DNA of 64,000 nucleotides from Micromonospora_G sp044901685 (GTDB lineage: Bacteria > Actinomycetota > Actinomycetes > Mycobacteriales > Micromonosporaceae), in contig NZ_JBJDPS010000009.1 in NCBI RefSeq assembly GCF_044901685.1, positions 124,001 through 188,000 of the forward strand, written 5' to 3'. Position 1 is the first letter of the stretch. Each line of letters opens with the position of its first letter. The position numbers and the translations under genes were made by a program. Shown piece by piece: positions 51,221-60,583 of the stretch. The notes under the pieces are model-generated. The model ran no database searches, was not told the origin of the DNA, and saw only the letters and a program-made list of their open reading frames with translations.

Positions 51221-53989
51221 TCAGACCGGTCCCCCTCCGGGTTGTCGCGCGTCCGAGAGGGTCCGCGTGAGTGCGTCCCGCAGACCTGCCCGGGAGGTGA
51301 TGCCCAGCTTGGGGAATATGCGGTAGAGGTGCGCTCCGACGGTCCGCGCCGAGAGGAACAGTTCCTCGCCGATCTCCTTGTTGGTCATGCCGGTCGCGGC
51401 CATCTGGGCGATGAGATGCTCACGACCGGTCAGGATGTCGTTCGCTGTCGTGGGGGCTGTCCGCTGGCCGGCGGCCCGCAGCTCCTGGTGGGCTCGTTGG
51501 GCCCATCTTGTCGCACCGAGGCGTTCGAACGCCGCGTACGCCCGAGCAAGGTGTTCGCGGGCCGCGCGTGGCGACCGGGTCCGGCGGAGATGTTCGCCGA
51601 ACAGGAGTTCGACGCGGGCCCGGTCGAACGGCCACCGGTGGGGCTCCGGTGTCGCGAGGGCTCGGTCGAAGAGGCCCGACGCGATGTCGTCGGCGGCGAC
51701 GAGGGCCTCGGCGGCCGTCACCATCATGCCGAGTCTGCCGGAGATCGTGTCGACCCGCGCGGCCCGCGCCGCGTCGACGTGAGCCCGCGCCTCCACCTGA
51801 CGGTTGGTCCGGACCGCGGCCTCGACCACGTCGAGCACGGCCCAGATCGCCACCGGGCGGTAGGCCGGAATGGTACCGGCGGGACCGATCGAGGTCGCCT
51901 CCCGGTACGCCTCCTCGTAGTCCTGGCGGCCCAGTGCGACCAGCGAGCGGGTGTAGTGGCAGAGATGACTCACCGCGTCCGCGCCCCGGGGTGCGGCCCA
52001 GTAGATCAGCTCATCGGTGATCCGCCGCGCCGTCTCGTCGTCCCCTCGTACGGCGGCGAGGGTGGCGAGCGAGTGGTCGGTCGCCCAGCCGGCGACGCGG
52101 AGTCCGTGTTGACTGGTCAGGGAGAGCGCTTCGGCCAGGTACCGTTCGCTGTCCTGCCACTGCCCCGCGAAGTAGGAGTCGGTCGCCAACAGGACCAACG
52201 CCTGCGTCATGATGCTCGTGTCGTCCACGGCGCGTCCCAGCTCCAGCGCGCGGTGCAGGGCGGCCCGACAGCCCTGGAGCCGATCCACCCAGGAGGCGGC
52301 GAGCCCGACCAGAACGATGGTGCCGGGTTCGTTGACCTGATCCAGGTTCTCGATGAGTCGGTCAAGCTGGCGGTACGCGGCGTCACCTGCGTACGCCGGA
52401 TCCGAGTGGGTGTGCCGCATCAGGACGACAACGTCGAATTCCGGGTTGTTCAGGCGCGACGCGAGTGTGTCGAAAACCGGCCAGAGATTGCTCCGCCCCC
52501 CGAAGAAACAGACGTACAGCAACGTGATCAGGGCTGCCCTGACCTGGAAGACGGGATGCGACTCCTCGCTCACCACGTCCAGGGCGCCGGCGAGGATGTG
52601 GTGGGCGGTGTCGACATCACCGTCCGCGTTGAGAATGACAAATGACGTGGCCACCGACATCTCCAGCGATCCCGAATGCGCCGGATCGAGCTGGCGGACC
52701 TCGCGCAGGGCGCCACCGGCCAGCGCGATCCCGCCGCCCAGGTGAGCACCCACGTAGGCGGCGGCGGCCAAGCGCCGGGCCCGCTCCGGTTTGGCGGGGC
52801 TCAGCACCGAGGCGTTCGTGAGCACGGTGACCGCGCCGACCGTGTCGCCCCGCCTGACCATGCGGTAGCCCGCCTCTTCCAGCAGGGCCGCCGCCCGCTC
52901 GTCGGGCCCTCGACTGCTCTGTGCGAGATGCCAGGCCCGTCGGTCCGGGTCGTCACGGACGACTCCGGCCAGTCGGCGGTGGACCCGGTCCCGCTCCGCG
53001 GCGGTGGAGGCGCTGACGATCGCCGACCGGGTCAGCGGGTGGGCGAACACCACCCGGGTGCCGTGGTCGGCGATGCGGATGAGCCGAGCGCGTTCCGCGG
53101 GCGCCAGTGTCTCCAGTAGTCGTTCGCCTGAGGCGTCCTCCAGGACCTGCAGGCTCCCGGTACCTTCGAGGGCGGCGAGCAGCAACGACTGCCGCGTGGG
53201 GTCGGGCAGTTTGTCGATCCGGGACGAAAATGCCGCCTGGAGCCGCCGGTTCAGCGGGACGACGGAGAGGTCGACCGGCGGACCGTCCTGACCCGAGTCG
53301 GCGAGAGTCAGCGGCAGTTCGACGAGAGCCAGTGGATTCCCGGCCGCCGTGGCCAGTACCCCCCGTCGGACCGGCGGCGCCAGGTCGGGGTGGCGAGCCA
53401 TCAGGATCTCCGTTGCCGCCCGCTCGTCAACAGGGGCCAGCACGTACTCGTCCAACCGTGCCCGTTCGAAGAAACCTTCGGCTCCCGGACGAGTCGACCC
53501 GAGGAAGCCGATGCGCGTGCCGGTGAGCCTCCGGGCCAGGAGCGTGAGCACCGCGGCGCTCGAGCGGTCCAGCCAGTGGAGGTCGTCGACGAGGACAAGA
53601 ACCGGCGCTTCGCGGGCCGCGACGCGCAGCAGGTCCCGCATCGCCCCGGTGACCGCCAGCCGATCCAGGGACACCGAGGCGTTGGGATCGAACAGGGCCT
53701 CGATGGTGGCGGCACGGGCGCCGTCGAGGGCGGGGATCGAATCGACCAGCGGAGTCAGGATCTGTTGCAGGCCGGCGAAACTGAAGTCCGCTTCGAACTC
53801 GACCGCGGTCGCCACCAGGACGAGGCCGCCCTCGTTTGTCCAGAGTCGGGCCGCGTGTTGGAGCAGTGTGGTCTTCCCGAGGCCGGGTTCGCCGACGATG
53901 ACCAGTGAGTGCCCGGACCCGCGGGCGTGCTCGCGGAATCCGTCGATTCTCGCGAGGGCTTCGCTCCTACCGACGATGTCCGGCGTCAT
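51221..53989 (-). CDS. LAL-family (LuxR) transcriptional regulator, second copy
   Basis: 922 residues. Walker A GEPGLGKTT is at 33-41, Walker B is in VLVLVDDLHWLD near 135, a TPR-like helical middle follows, and a LuxR helix-turn-helix (LTGREHLIAQMAATGMTN, KEIGEELFLSARTVGAHLYR) covers about 855-915. It is only distantly like the regulator at 13136: its AAA part is of the DUF2791/BREX-like LAL type with the IVGRSEALARIDGF opening. No TTA codon was noticed. The start is ATG 53989. It is divergent from the FMN reductase gene over a 516-bp spacer, which lacks the GGGG half-site promoter seen in the polyketide block, so its targets are likely different. Confidence 0.9.
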   Translation of the reverse strand: MTPDIVGRSEALARIDGFREHARGSGHSLVIVGEPGLGKTTLLQHAARLWTNEGGLVLVATAVEFEADFSFAGLQQILTPLVDSIPALDGARAATIEALFDPNASVSLDRLAVTGAMRDLLRVAAREAPVLVLVDDLHWLDRSSAAVLTLLARRLTGTRIGFLGSTRPGAEGFFERARLDEYVLAPVDERAATEILMARHPDLAPPVRRGVLATAAGNPLALVELPLTLADSGQDGPPVDLSVVPLNRRLQAAFSSRIDKLPDPTRQSLLLAALEGTGSLQVLEDASGERLLETLAPAERARLIRIADHGTRVVFAHPLTRSAIVSASTAAERDRVHRRLAGVVRDDPDRRAWHLAQSSRGPDERAAALLEEAGYRMVRRGDTVGAVTVLTNASVLSPAKPERARRLAAAAYVGAHLGGGIALAGGALREVRQLDPAHSGSLEMSVATSFVILNADGDVDTAHHILAGALDVVSEESHPVFQVRAALITLLYVCFFGGRSNLWPVFDTLASRLNNPEFDVVVLMRHTHSDPAYAGDAAYRQLDRLIENLDQVNEPGTIVLVGLAASWVDRLQGCRAALHRALELGRAVDDTSIMTQALVLLATDSYFAGQWQDSERYLAEALSLTSQHGLRVAGWATDHSLATLAAVRGDDETARRITDELIYWAAPRGADAVSHLCHYTRSLVALGRQDYEEAYREATSIGPAGTIPAYRPVAIWAVLDVVEAAVRTNRQVEARAHVDAARAARVDTISGRLGMMVTAAEALVAADDIASGLFDRALATPEPHRWPFDRARVELLFGEHLRRTRSPRAAREHLARAYAAFERLGATRWAQRAHQELRAAGQRTAPTTANDILTGREHLIAQMAATGMTNKEIGEELFLSARTVGAHLYRIFPKLGITSRAGLRDALTRTLSDARQPGGGPV

Positions 53990-54505
53990 GCCCCGTCACG
54001 CTTCGCTCCCCGGCCGCGACCACACCGGTGACAACCCGGCCACGGCGACATCCATCTGACGGATCGGGGGCGAACCTCGCCGCGCAACAGCCTCTCCGAT
54101 CCATACCTTAGTCGCGGCACCGCCGCTTCGGATCCAGCACCAGACATTCAAACCACGCAAATCAGACTCAGGGGAGCAAAAGGCGCAAACGGGGAGGTCG
54201 GGTGGTGCGTTTCCCGCGGCGAGGACGGTACCGACCGCCCCTGGTTCCGAGCGGGTGGCCCCGACCGGCTCGGGTTTAAGTCACATGACAGATGGCGCGG
54301 GGATCGCGGTGTGCCAGCCTCGGTGTGACGAGTGGCCGCGGGCTCGGGGCCGACACGCGGTCGGACCAGATCGCCGGACCGCGACCGCATCGGAGGCGAC
54401 ACTGCCGACCGGATCTCCAGCAGATCGATCGCACGGGTCGGTAGCCGCGTCCGTGGCCGCGCCGCACGTACCGCGCCTGTCAACGGAGTCTGGAGAAGAA
54501 ATTCG
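53990..54505. other. 516-bp divergent spacer between second LAL and FMN reductase genes
   Basis: No gene supported. It is AT-richer around 54140-54190, where a promoter for the LAL gene could lie, and GTCACATGAC at 54282-54291 has short inverted arms. The leader of the reductase gene is long (about 200 bp) and GC-rich with no clear structure. Confidence 0.4.
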
Positions 54506-55066
54506 ATGCTGAAGGTAGCAATCATCCTCGGTAGCACCCGTCCGAACCGGGTCGGTCCGATCGTCGCGAACTGGGTGCGGGAGATCGCCGCCCAGCGCAC
54601 CGACGCCGAGTTCGAGCTGGTCGACGTCGCCGAGCTGGGTCTGCCGCTGCTGGACGCGCCGCTGCCGCCCGCCGTCGGGCAGTACGCGAACCAGCACACG
54701 AAGGACTGGGCCGCGAAGGTCGACTCCTTCGACGCGTACGTCTTCGTGACGCCGGAGTACAACCACTCCGTGCCGGCCGCGCTGAAGAACGCGATCGACT
54801 ACCTGTTCGTGGAGTGGCACAACAAGGCGGCCGGGTTTGTCAGTTACGGTGCCGCCAGTGGCATCCGGGCCGTCGAGGCGCTCCGCCTGATCCTGGCCGA
54901 GCTGAAGGTCGCGACCGTACGCGCCCAGGTGACGCTCGACTCGTACCGGGACTTCGAGAACTTCTACGACTTCAAGCCGACCGAGCGGCACGTGGAGGCC
55001 CTCAACGTGGTCTTCGACGAGGTGGTCTCCTGGGGTACGGCGCTGCGGACCGTACGCCAGCCCTGA
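54506..55066 (+). CDS. NADPH-dependent FMN reductase
   Basis: A 186-residue flavodoxin-fold enzyme. The phosphate loop GSTRPNRVG is at residues 9-17, followed by the family block VTPEYNHSVPAALKNAIDYLF near 85 and SYGAASGIRAVEALR near 115. It reduces FMN or quinone-like substrates with NADPH. The start is ATG 54506 behind GGAGAAG. It stands alone, ending in a strong hairpin, and is divergent from the second LAL regulator. Chromate and azo reductases share this fold, so the natural substrate is open. Confidence 0.9.
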   Translation: MLKVAIILGSTRPNRVGPIVANWVREIAAQRTDAEFELVDVAELGLPLLDAPLPPAVGQYANQHTKDWAAKVDSFDAYVFVTPEYNHSVPAALKNAIDYLFVEWHNKAAGFVSYGAASGIRAVEALRLILAELKVATVRAQVTLDSYRDFENFYDFKPTERHVEALNVVFDEVVSWGTALRTVRQP

Positions 55067-55079
55067 TCGGGTGACGGAC

Positions 55080-55107
55080 GTGCCCGGCTCCGAGGGGAGC
55101 CGGGCAC
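55080..55107. terminator. Perfect hairpin terminator between convergent genes
   Basis: 12-bp arms 55080-55091 and 55096-55107 with a GAGG loop, 13 bp past the FMN reductase stop; also faces the chitinase stop at 55144. Confidence 0.85.
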
Positions 55108-55143
55108 GCGGGTGACGAAGCCGGACCGGGCGGGTACGCCCGA

Positions 55144-56229
55144 TCAGCAGTACAGGTTGGCTCCGGCGGGCACCCCGAGGATGCCGACGAACTGCTGGTA
55201 CTTGTTGACCCGGCTCTGCACCTGGGCGGGGTTGCCGCCGTTGCACTCGATCGAGCCGTTGATGCTGCGGATGGTCTCGCCGAACCCGGCGCCGTTGACC
55301 ATCGCGTTGTGCGGGGTCATGGTGCCCGGGCCGTTCTGGGTCATCCAGTACCAGATGCCGGTCTTCCAGGCCACTGCGGCGTCGTTCTGGACCAGCCAGG
55401 GGTTGGTCAGCAGGGGCAGGCCGAGGGCGTTGCCGGCGGCGTTGTAGTTGAAGTTCCAGCTGAGCTGGATCGGTCCGCGTCCGTAGTAGGCGGCCTGCCC
55501 GGCCGGACAGCCGTACGGCTGACCGGAGTCGCAGTAGTGCGGGTAGTTGGCCTGGTTCTGCTCCACGATGTGGACCAGCCCGCCGGTCTCGTGGTGCACG
55601 TTGGCCAGGAAGGCGGCGGCTTCCTGCCGTTGCACCGTGGCACTGCCGGCCCTGGCGAACGCCGGGTAGGCGCTGAGGGCGGCGACGAGCCCGGAGTACG
55701 TGTAAAACGAGTTGCGTCCGGGGAACATCTGGTTGAACTGCGCCTCGCTGACCACGAAGCCGCCCGGGTTGGTGGGGGGCGGAGTGGTGGTGGGCGGCGG
55801 CTGGCCGTTGCAGCCGTACGGCTCCCAGTACCAGGTGCTGACGATCGGGTCGTAGCCCGGGTTCTCGTGCTCGGCGATGTAGTAGAGGCCGTTGGTGTAC
55901 CGCACGATGGCACCGGCGGCGTACCAGGTGCCGGCGGCCCAGTTCGGGTAGTTGCAGGTCCCCCCGGGCGGCGGGTTGCTACCGCCGCCGCAGGTCCCGA
56001 GGTCCTGCCAGACGCCGGTGGTGCCGGGTGGCGCCTCGTTCTGGGTCCACCACCTCGCCTGGTAGTTGCGGCCGTTGTGGGAGGCCTGGTTGCCTCCCCA
56101 GTAGACGGCCGAGGACTGCCACGGTGCCGCACAGGCCGCGGCTGACGCCTCGTTCGACGGGACGACCGCCACCAGCGTGCTGACCACAGCCACCGCCACG
56201 AGCGCGACCAGGGCGCGCAGTTTCGACAT
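55144..56229 (-). CDS. Secreted family 19 chitinase with two chitin-binding modules
   Basis: 361 residues. A Sec signal (LRALVALVAVAVVSTLVAVV, cleavage near ASAA) is followed by two CBM5/12-like modules (about 33-78 with AVYWGGNQASHNGRNYQARW, and 88-140 with YAAGAIVRYTNGLYYIAEH). A Pro/Thr linker and a GH19 domain (about 158-361) complete it. The catalytic acid is the Glu in HHETGG; the YYGRGPIQLSWNFNY block is intact. It is of the compact bacterial type lacking some plant loops. It hydrolyses chitin outside the cell. ATG 56229 follows GGAAGGAG. The AT-rich stretch at 56288-56328 probably holds its promoter. Confidence 0.93.
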   Translation of the reverse strand: MSKLRALVALVAVAVVSTLVAVVPSNEASAAACAAPWQSSAVYWGGNQASHNGRNYQARWWTQNEAPPGTTGVWQDLGTCGGGSNPPPGGTCNYPNWAAGTWYAAGAIVRYTNGLYYIAEHENPGYDPIVSTWYWEPYGCNGQPPPTTTPPPTNPGGFVVSEAQFNQMFPGRNSFYTYSGLVAALSAYPAFARAGSATVQRQEAAAFLANVHHETGGLVHIVEQNQANYPHYCDSGQPYGCPAGQAAYYGRGPIQLSWNFNYNAAGNALGLPLLTNPWLVQNDAAVAWKTGIWYWMTQNGPGTMTPHNAMVNGAGFGETIRSINGSIECNGGNPAQVQSRVNKYQQFVGILGVPAGANLYC

Positions 56230-56443
56230 GGCGAACTCCTTCCTGGATACCACGGGGCCGACGACGAATCGCGCATCGACAGAGGTGACTGTAACACTTT
56301 CTGTTCACAATCTTTACTATTAGCTGTCGACGCGCGCCGGGAGTCGTCGCCGTACGAGCACCAACGTCTCCGGCCCGATAATGGTCACGGCGTTCGCGCA
56401 ACCGGGCGCGACGGCGGTGCCCCGTCGGCGATGGGAGTTGACC

Positions 56444-57700
56444 ATGTCCAGCAACCACTGGAGCGCGGCAAGTCGGAGGAGTCTGCTGGCCACCGGCCTG
56501 GCCGCCACACTCGCCGCCGGTGCCCCGATTCCCGCCCAGGCGACGCCGGGACACCCGAGCGGCAAGGGCCCGCGACGCCCGAGGTGGGACCACCACCTCA
56601 GGTCCACCCCGGACAAGCTGCACTGGGGCGGCTACCCGATCGACTGGGAGCCCGGCCTGACGATGCGATCCGGCGAGACCGTACGCGTCGACACCCTCTC
56701 CCAGCAGGGCTTGACCAATCCCGCCGTCGACCCGCGTGACTACTTCGGTGCCTTCGGCGTCGAACCGGACGAGATCCTGCCCGACGGACTGGCCTTCTGG
56801 GAGACCCTGCCCGAGCGCCAGGCCACCGGCAGGCAGTACGGCGGTCACGTGCTGACCGGCCCGATCTACGTCAGGGACGCGCAGCCGGGTGACACCATCG
56901 CGATCGACATCCTCGACATCGACACCCGCGTGCCGTACGGCTTCAACAGCACCGCCCCGACCAGCGGGGTGATGGCCACGTTCTATCCCGGGTGGCGTGC
57001 CGGGGACGAGGGGCTCGACATGCCGACCGAGGTCCCGCCCGGTCTCCCGGCCGGCGTCTGGCCCGATGTCCGCACCCACCTCTACCGCACCGGCATCCAC
57101 CGTGGCAAGGAGGTCGTCTTCTTCGCCGACGGCATCGTCATCCCGACCCAGAAGTTCATGGGCATCATCGCGGTCGCACCGCCGACGGGCGAGTTCGTCG
57201 GCAACACCGAGGACGCCCCACCGCCGGCCAGCGGGGTGCAGAACTCGACGCCCCCGGGCAAGTTCGGCGGCAACCTGGACGTCCGCGACCTCATCGTCGG
57301 CACGACGCTCTACCTGCCGGTCTTCCAGTCCGGCGCGCAGATCTTCATCGGTGACCCGCACAGCTGTCAGGGTGACGGCGAGGTCAGCGGCACCGCCGTC
57401 GAGCACTCGCTCTCCGGTACGTTCCGGATCAGGCTGGTCAAGGACGTGGCGACCGAACTGCCGTGGGCCGAGACCGACGACCACTGGGTGATGATGGGCA
57501 TCCACTGGGATCTCGACCGCGCCACGCGGATCGCGGTCGAGAAGACCGTCGACTTCCTCGCCACCACCCACGGTCTGACCGTGCCGAAGGCGTACTCCTT
57601 CGCCTCGATCGCGGTGAACTACCACAGCGCCGAGGTCGTCGACCGTACCCAGGTCGTGACCGGTCACATCCCGAAGAGCGTCTTCGTGGGCCGCCGCTGA
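56444..57700 (+). CDS. Tat-exported acetamidase/formamidase family protein
   Basis: 418 residues. A Tat signal (ASRRSLLATGLAATLAAG, cleavage near AQAT) is followed by the FmdA/AmdA fold from about 50 on: TPDKLHWGG, YGGHVLTGPIYVRDAQPGD, GFIVIPTQKFMG-like FADGIVIPTQKFMGIIAV, then DPHSCQGDGEVSGTAVE. The His and Glu of this last block are the usual metal/active-site neighbours. It would release ammonia from small amides outside the cell. The start is ATG 56444, not the in-frame GTG-like start 63 bases upstream, because it directly opens the signal. Export is unusual, as most relatives are cytoplasmic. Confidence 0.87.
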   Translation: MSSNHWSAASRRSLLATGLAATLAAGAPIPAQATPGHPSGKGPRRPRWDHHLRSTPDKLHWGGYPIDWEPGLTMRSGETVRVDTLSQQGLTNPAVDPRDYFGAFGVEPDEILPDGLAFWETLPERQATGRQYGGHVLTGPIYVRDAQPGDTIAIDILDIDTRVPYGFNSTAPTSGVMATFYPGWRAGDEGLDMPTEVPPGLPAGVWPDVRTHLYRTGIHRGKEVVFFADGIVIPTQKFMGIIAVAPPTGEFVGNTEDAPPPASGVQNSTPPGKFGGNLDVRDLIVGTTLYLPVFQSGAQIFIGDPHSCQGDGEVSGTAVEHSLSGTFRIRLVKDVATELPWAETDDHWVMMGIHWDLDRATRIAVEKTVDFLATTHGLTVPKAYSFASIAVNYHSAEVVDRTQVVTGHIPKSVFVGRR

Positions 57701-57713
57701 CCCTCCCCCGGCC

Positions 57714-57755
57714 GGTTGGGACAGCGGCGGCCGAACGGTCGCCGCTGTCCCAACC
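57714..57755. terminator. Perfect 16-bp hairpin between convergent genes
   Basis: Arms 57714-57729 and 57740-57755 with a 10-base loop, the longest perfect stem in the window, between the amidase stop and the methyltransferase stop at 57758. Confidence 0.88.
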
Positions 57756-57757
57756 GC

Positions 57758-58564
57758 TCACGGCTTGCGCGCTATGCCACCGGCCATCAGGCGTTCGGCC
57801 ACGGTCAGCTCGTGGTCGATCGGGGACTCCGGCCGCCATTCGGGTAGGGAGACCAGGCCGGGCTCGACCATCTCCAGGTCCCCGAAGAAGCCCTGGAGTT
57901 CGGGCAGGGTCCGGAACCGCCCGGTGCCCAGCACGCTGAGATATGTCTCCTCGAGTGCGGCGGCCTCGGGGAAGGAGGCGCAGAAGCTGGTCATGAACAG
58001 GTGACTGCCGGAGGGCACCGCGTCCATGTACGCCTTGGCCACGCCGCGCGGGTCCTCGCTGTCGTGCAGGTGGTGCAGAATGCCGACGAGGAGCACGCCG
58101 ACCGGCTGGGAGAAGTCGATGAAACGGTGGACCTCGGGGTCGTCGAGTACGGCCTGCGGGTCCCGCAGGTCGGCCGTCACCACGGTGGTGTTCTCGTTCT
58201 CCACCAGCAGAGCCCGGCCGTGGGCCAGCACGATCGGGTCGTTGTCGACGTAGACGACCCGGGCCTCCGGCGCCGAGCGCTGTGCGACCTGGTGGGTGTT
58301 CTCCCGCGTCGGCAACCCCGAGCCGAGGTCCATGAACTGCCGGATTCCGGCCTCCTCGACCAGGTAGCGGACGCCTCGGCTGAGAATCTGCCGGTTGTAG
58401 GCGGCCACCTCGGGAAGCTGCGGAACAATCTTGAGCATCTCGCCCACAACCGCGCGGTCGATCGCGAAGTTGTCCTTGCCCCCGAGAACCACATCGTAGG
58501 CGCGCGCGATGCTGGGCTTCGAGGGGTCGATACCGGCAGATGCCGGTCGGTCCGGTGCCGCCAT
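57758..58564 (-). CDS. DUF574-type SAM-dependent methyltransferase
   Basis: 268 residues. The opening GIDPSKPSIARAYDVVLGGKDNF identifies the actinobacterial DUF574 (PF04672) family. The SAM motif MDLGSGLPT is near 95, the acidic partner is in VVYVDNDPIVLAHGRALL, and VLLVGILHHLHD follows. These proteins are numerous in actinomycetes; their substrates are unknown. The start is ATG 58564, the M of MAAPDRPAS, with AGGA four bases ahead. Confidence 0.92.
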   Translation of the reverse strand: MAAPDRPASAGIDPSKPSIARAYDVVLGGKDNFAIDRAVVGEMLKIVPQLPEVAAYNRQILSRGVRYLVEEAGIRQFMDLGSGLPTRENTHQVAQRSAPEARVVYVDNDPIVLAHGRALLVENENTTVVTADLRDPQAVLDDPEVHRFIDFSQPVGVLLVGILHHLHDSEDPRGVAKAYMDAVPSGSHLFMTSFCASFPEAAALEETYLSVLGTGRFRTLPELQGFFGDLEMVEPGLVSLPEWRPESPIDHELTVAERLMAGGIARKP

Positions 58565-58901
58565 GAATCCTACTTTCGCAACGTCTCGGTCCTGGCCTGG
58601 TCCGGTGATCCTAGAGGAAGCCGGCCACACCCGCGGGTCGCTCACCAGCCACTGTGGACATGGCCCTGGTTGTCGAGACTCAGGCCGTACAACTCGGGGT
58701 AGAACCGCTCCGGCCGCCAACGGCCGGTTCGGCGACCAGGTCGAGGGTGCCGTAGACCACGAGGCGGTCCCGGGAGAGGAATGATCCTAGAGCCGGTGTC
58801 GAGCTCCGGGGGCGTGGCCGACCTCGTCCCGCGAACGGCGATGGCTCGACGGCCAACCGCCGTCCCGCACGGGTCGTGCCGAACGCACCCCGGGGCCGGC
58901 G
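58565..58901. other. 337-bp divergent spacer with an 11-bp direct repeat
   Basis: TGATCCTAGAG occurs at 58606-58616 and again at 58782-58792. Between the copies lies a short frameshifted coding remnant on the minus strand. Promoters for the methyltransferase and the membrane protein must lie here, but none is clear. Confidence 0.45.
58642..58786 (-). pseudogene. Frameshifted C-terminal gene remnant
   Basis: One minus frame reads SRDRLVVYGTLDLVAEPAV and then loses sense. The adjacent frame continues with ERFYPELYGLSLDNQGHVH and ends at a TGA at 58642. Both pieces look coding and together resemble the tail of one protein broken by a single frameshift. No start or family could be recognised. 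It lies between the two copies of the 11-bp repeat. Confidence 0.35.
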
Positions 58902-60233
58902 TTGCGTAGAGTACGGGTCGTGCCAACCACGGCCGGCGTGCCGACCGGTGACACCGCCGACGTCCGCCCCACGAACCCGGGGACCGGAGTCCGTGGTCTC
59001 GCCAGGAACTCGGCGATCGCGGCCGGCGCCGTTGTCGCCAACGGGCTGCTGAGCGCGGCGATCCTGGCACTGTGCGCGTCGTTCGGGCAGACGGACGAGA
59101 TCGCGGCGTACACGGTGATGACGTCAGCGCTGGCGTTTGTCATCATCGGCGCCAGCGGCGGGTCGGCCCTGCTGTACCTCAACGGCACCGAGGAACAGCG
59201 CACCCTCGTACGGAGCCAGTGGGCCCTGGTGGTGGTACCCGCCGTACTCGTCGGCGCGCTGGTCATCGGCGAGTTCTACGCCGGCCGGGGATACAGCGCC
59301 ACCGCGCTGGTGGCGGCCGGTGTGGTGGCGCTCGGCAACGGTGTCGCACAGTTGCAGATCGCCGACTTCAACCGGCGGATGCGGTTCCTGGCCACCGCCG
59401 TGCTGATGTGCGGCAGCAAGGCCGCTTCGCTGGTGATGGTCCTGGTCGGGGTCCCGCTCACGATCGCGCTCGCCACCGCCGGGCTGGCCCAGCTCGTCGT
59501 CGGCGAACTCGTCCTCGGTCGGGACGGTTCGCTGCGGCGCGCGCGGTTCCGGGAGCTGTCACTGCGGCGCGCCTTCGCCGGATACCGGTCCAGCCGGCAC
59601 CTGTTCGGCTTCGCCCTCGGCGAGCTGTACGTGGCACGGTACGCCACCCTCGTGCTGTCGCTGGTCGCGACGCCCACGGTGATGGGCAGCTTCGGGGCGC
59701 TCGTCACCGCGTACCAGGCGATCGGTGGTGTCGTACAGTCGGCGTTGCAGGTGCCGATGGTGGCGCGTACCCGCAACCGGTTGGGTCTCGAATCCGCGAG
59801 GCACCCGGCGCACTTCTCGGTGGCGATGGCACTGGTCTGCGCGGTCCCGATGGCGATCGCGGTCGCCGGGCTCGCGCCCTGGCTCACCGGTACGCTGCTG
59901 TCCCTGCCGCACCGGGAGGCCGCCACCTGGCTGGCCGTGTTCATGCTGGCGCTGCCGTTCCTGGCGGTCAGCCGGGCGCTGATGTTCAACTGGATCGGCG
60001 ACGGCGACTTCGCCCGCGCGACGAGGGCCATGGCCGTGCTCGCGGTGATCCTGACCATCACGGTCACGTTCGGCGTACCACGGTTCGGGCCGCTCGGCGC
60101 CGCCACCGCCACCGCCGCGGCCGAGGTGGCCGCCCTCGCGGTCATCCTGCTGCTCGCGCGCCGGTCGGCCGGCTCGGGTCCGCTCGCCGGGACGTCGCCG
60201 GCCGACGGTCAGCGGCCCCGGCCGAACGGGTGA
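58902..60233 (+). CDS. Polytopic membrane protein, flippase/polysaccharide-exporter-like
   Basis: 443 residues with about 12 hydrophobic helices spread along the chain (first: NSAIAAGAVVANGLLSAAIL), in the manner of Wzx/MATE-type flippases, and a short basic loop near 205 (RRARFRELSLRRAF). It probably moves a lipid-linked saccharide or similar molecule across the membrane. The first usable start is TTG 58902, but GTG 58920 is equally possible, and neither has a clear ribosome site. It ends 150 bp before the riboswitch of the next operon and appears to be a single gene. Confidence 0.75.
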   Translation: MRRVRVVPTTAGVPTGDTADVRPTNPGTGVRGLARNSAIAAGAVVANGLLSAAILALCASFGQTDEIAAYTVMTSALAFVIIGASGGSALLYLNGTEEQRTLVRSQWALVVVPAVLVGALVIGEFYAGRGYSATALVAAGVVALGNGVAQLQIADFNRRMRFLATAVLMCGSKAASLVMVLVGVPLTIALATAGLAQLVVGELVLGRDGSLRRARFRELSLRRAFAGYRSSRHLFGFALGELYVARYATLVLSLVATPTVMGSFGALVTAYQAIGGVVQSALQVPMVARTRNRLGLESARHPAHFSVAMALVCAVPMAIAVAGLAPWLTGTLLSLPHREAATWLAVFMLALPFLAVSRALMFNWIGDGDFARATRAMAVLAVILTITVTFGVPRFGPLGAATATAAAEVAALAVILLLARRSAGSGPLAGTSPADGQRPRPNG

Positions 60234-60387
60234 CGGTCGAACAGACGTCGGTACGCGAGACGGACGCCCCCACCGGGTCACGGGCGGTCGCCAACCGCTT
60301 CCGGTACGGCCCGCGACGGGGCGCCGGGGACGACGGACATGGTGTTCGTCATATGGCACGCGTTGTCCGATGACGCTATGTTGTCGC
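60234..60387. promoter_or_regulatory. Spacer before the B12 riboswitch, contains the operon promoter
   Basis: 154 bp with no gene. The B12 operon promoter must fall here. An AT-richer patch around 60340-60381 is the only likely place, but no clear -35/-10 pair was found. Confidence 0.4.
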
Positions 60388-60542
60388 TGCCGTGGTGCTC
60401 GGGAAGCCGGTGGGATACCGGCGCGGCCCTCGCCACTGTGATCGGGAAGTCTCCGGCCCTCGTCGTACGAGGTCACTGGGCACCAGCCTGGGAAGGCCGG
60501 CCGGAGACGCGTTTCCCGGCAGCCAGGAGACCGGCCACGGCA
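60388..60542 (+). promoter_or_regulatory. Cobalamin (B12) riboswitch
   Basis: All conserved blocks are present in order: closing stem TGCCGTGG (60388-60395) pairing exactly with CCACGGCA (60535-60542), GGGAAGCCGGTG, GCCACTGTGA followed by GGGAAG, GTCACTGGG, CTGGGAAGGC and the B12 box AGCCAGGAGACC. Bound adenosylcobalamin should lower expression of the importer downstream. The expression platform (60543-60583) ends in the GGAAGG ribosome site of the next gene, so control of translation start is likely. Confidence 0.93.
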
Positions 60543-60583
60543 CACGTACCGACCCGTCCACGAGGTGCTGGAAGGTGGTCCCT

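Noticed and set aside
60392..60583. N-terminal extension of the B12-binding protein
   Set aside because: It overlaps the riboswitch aptamer; the lipobox is correctly placed from GTG 60584.
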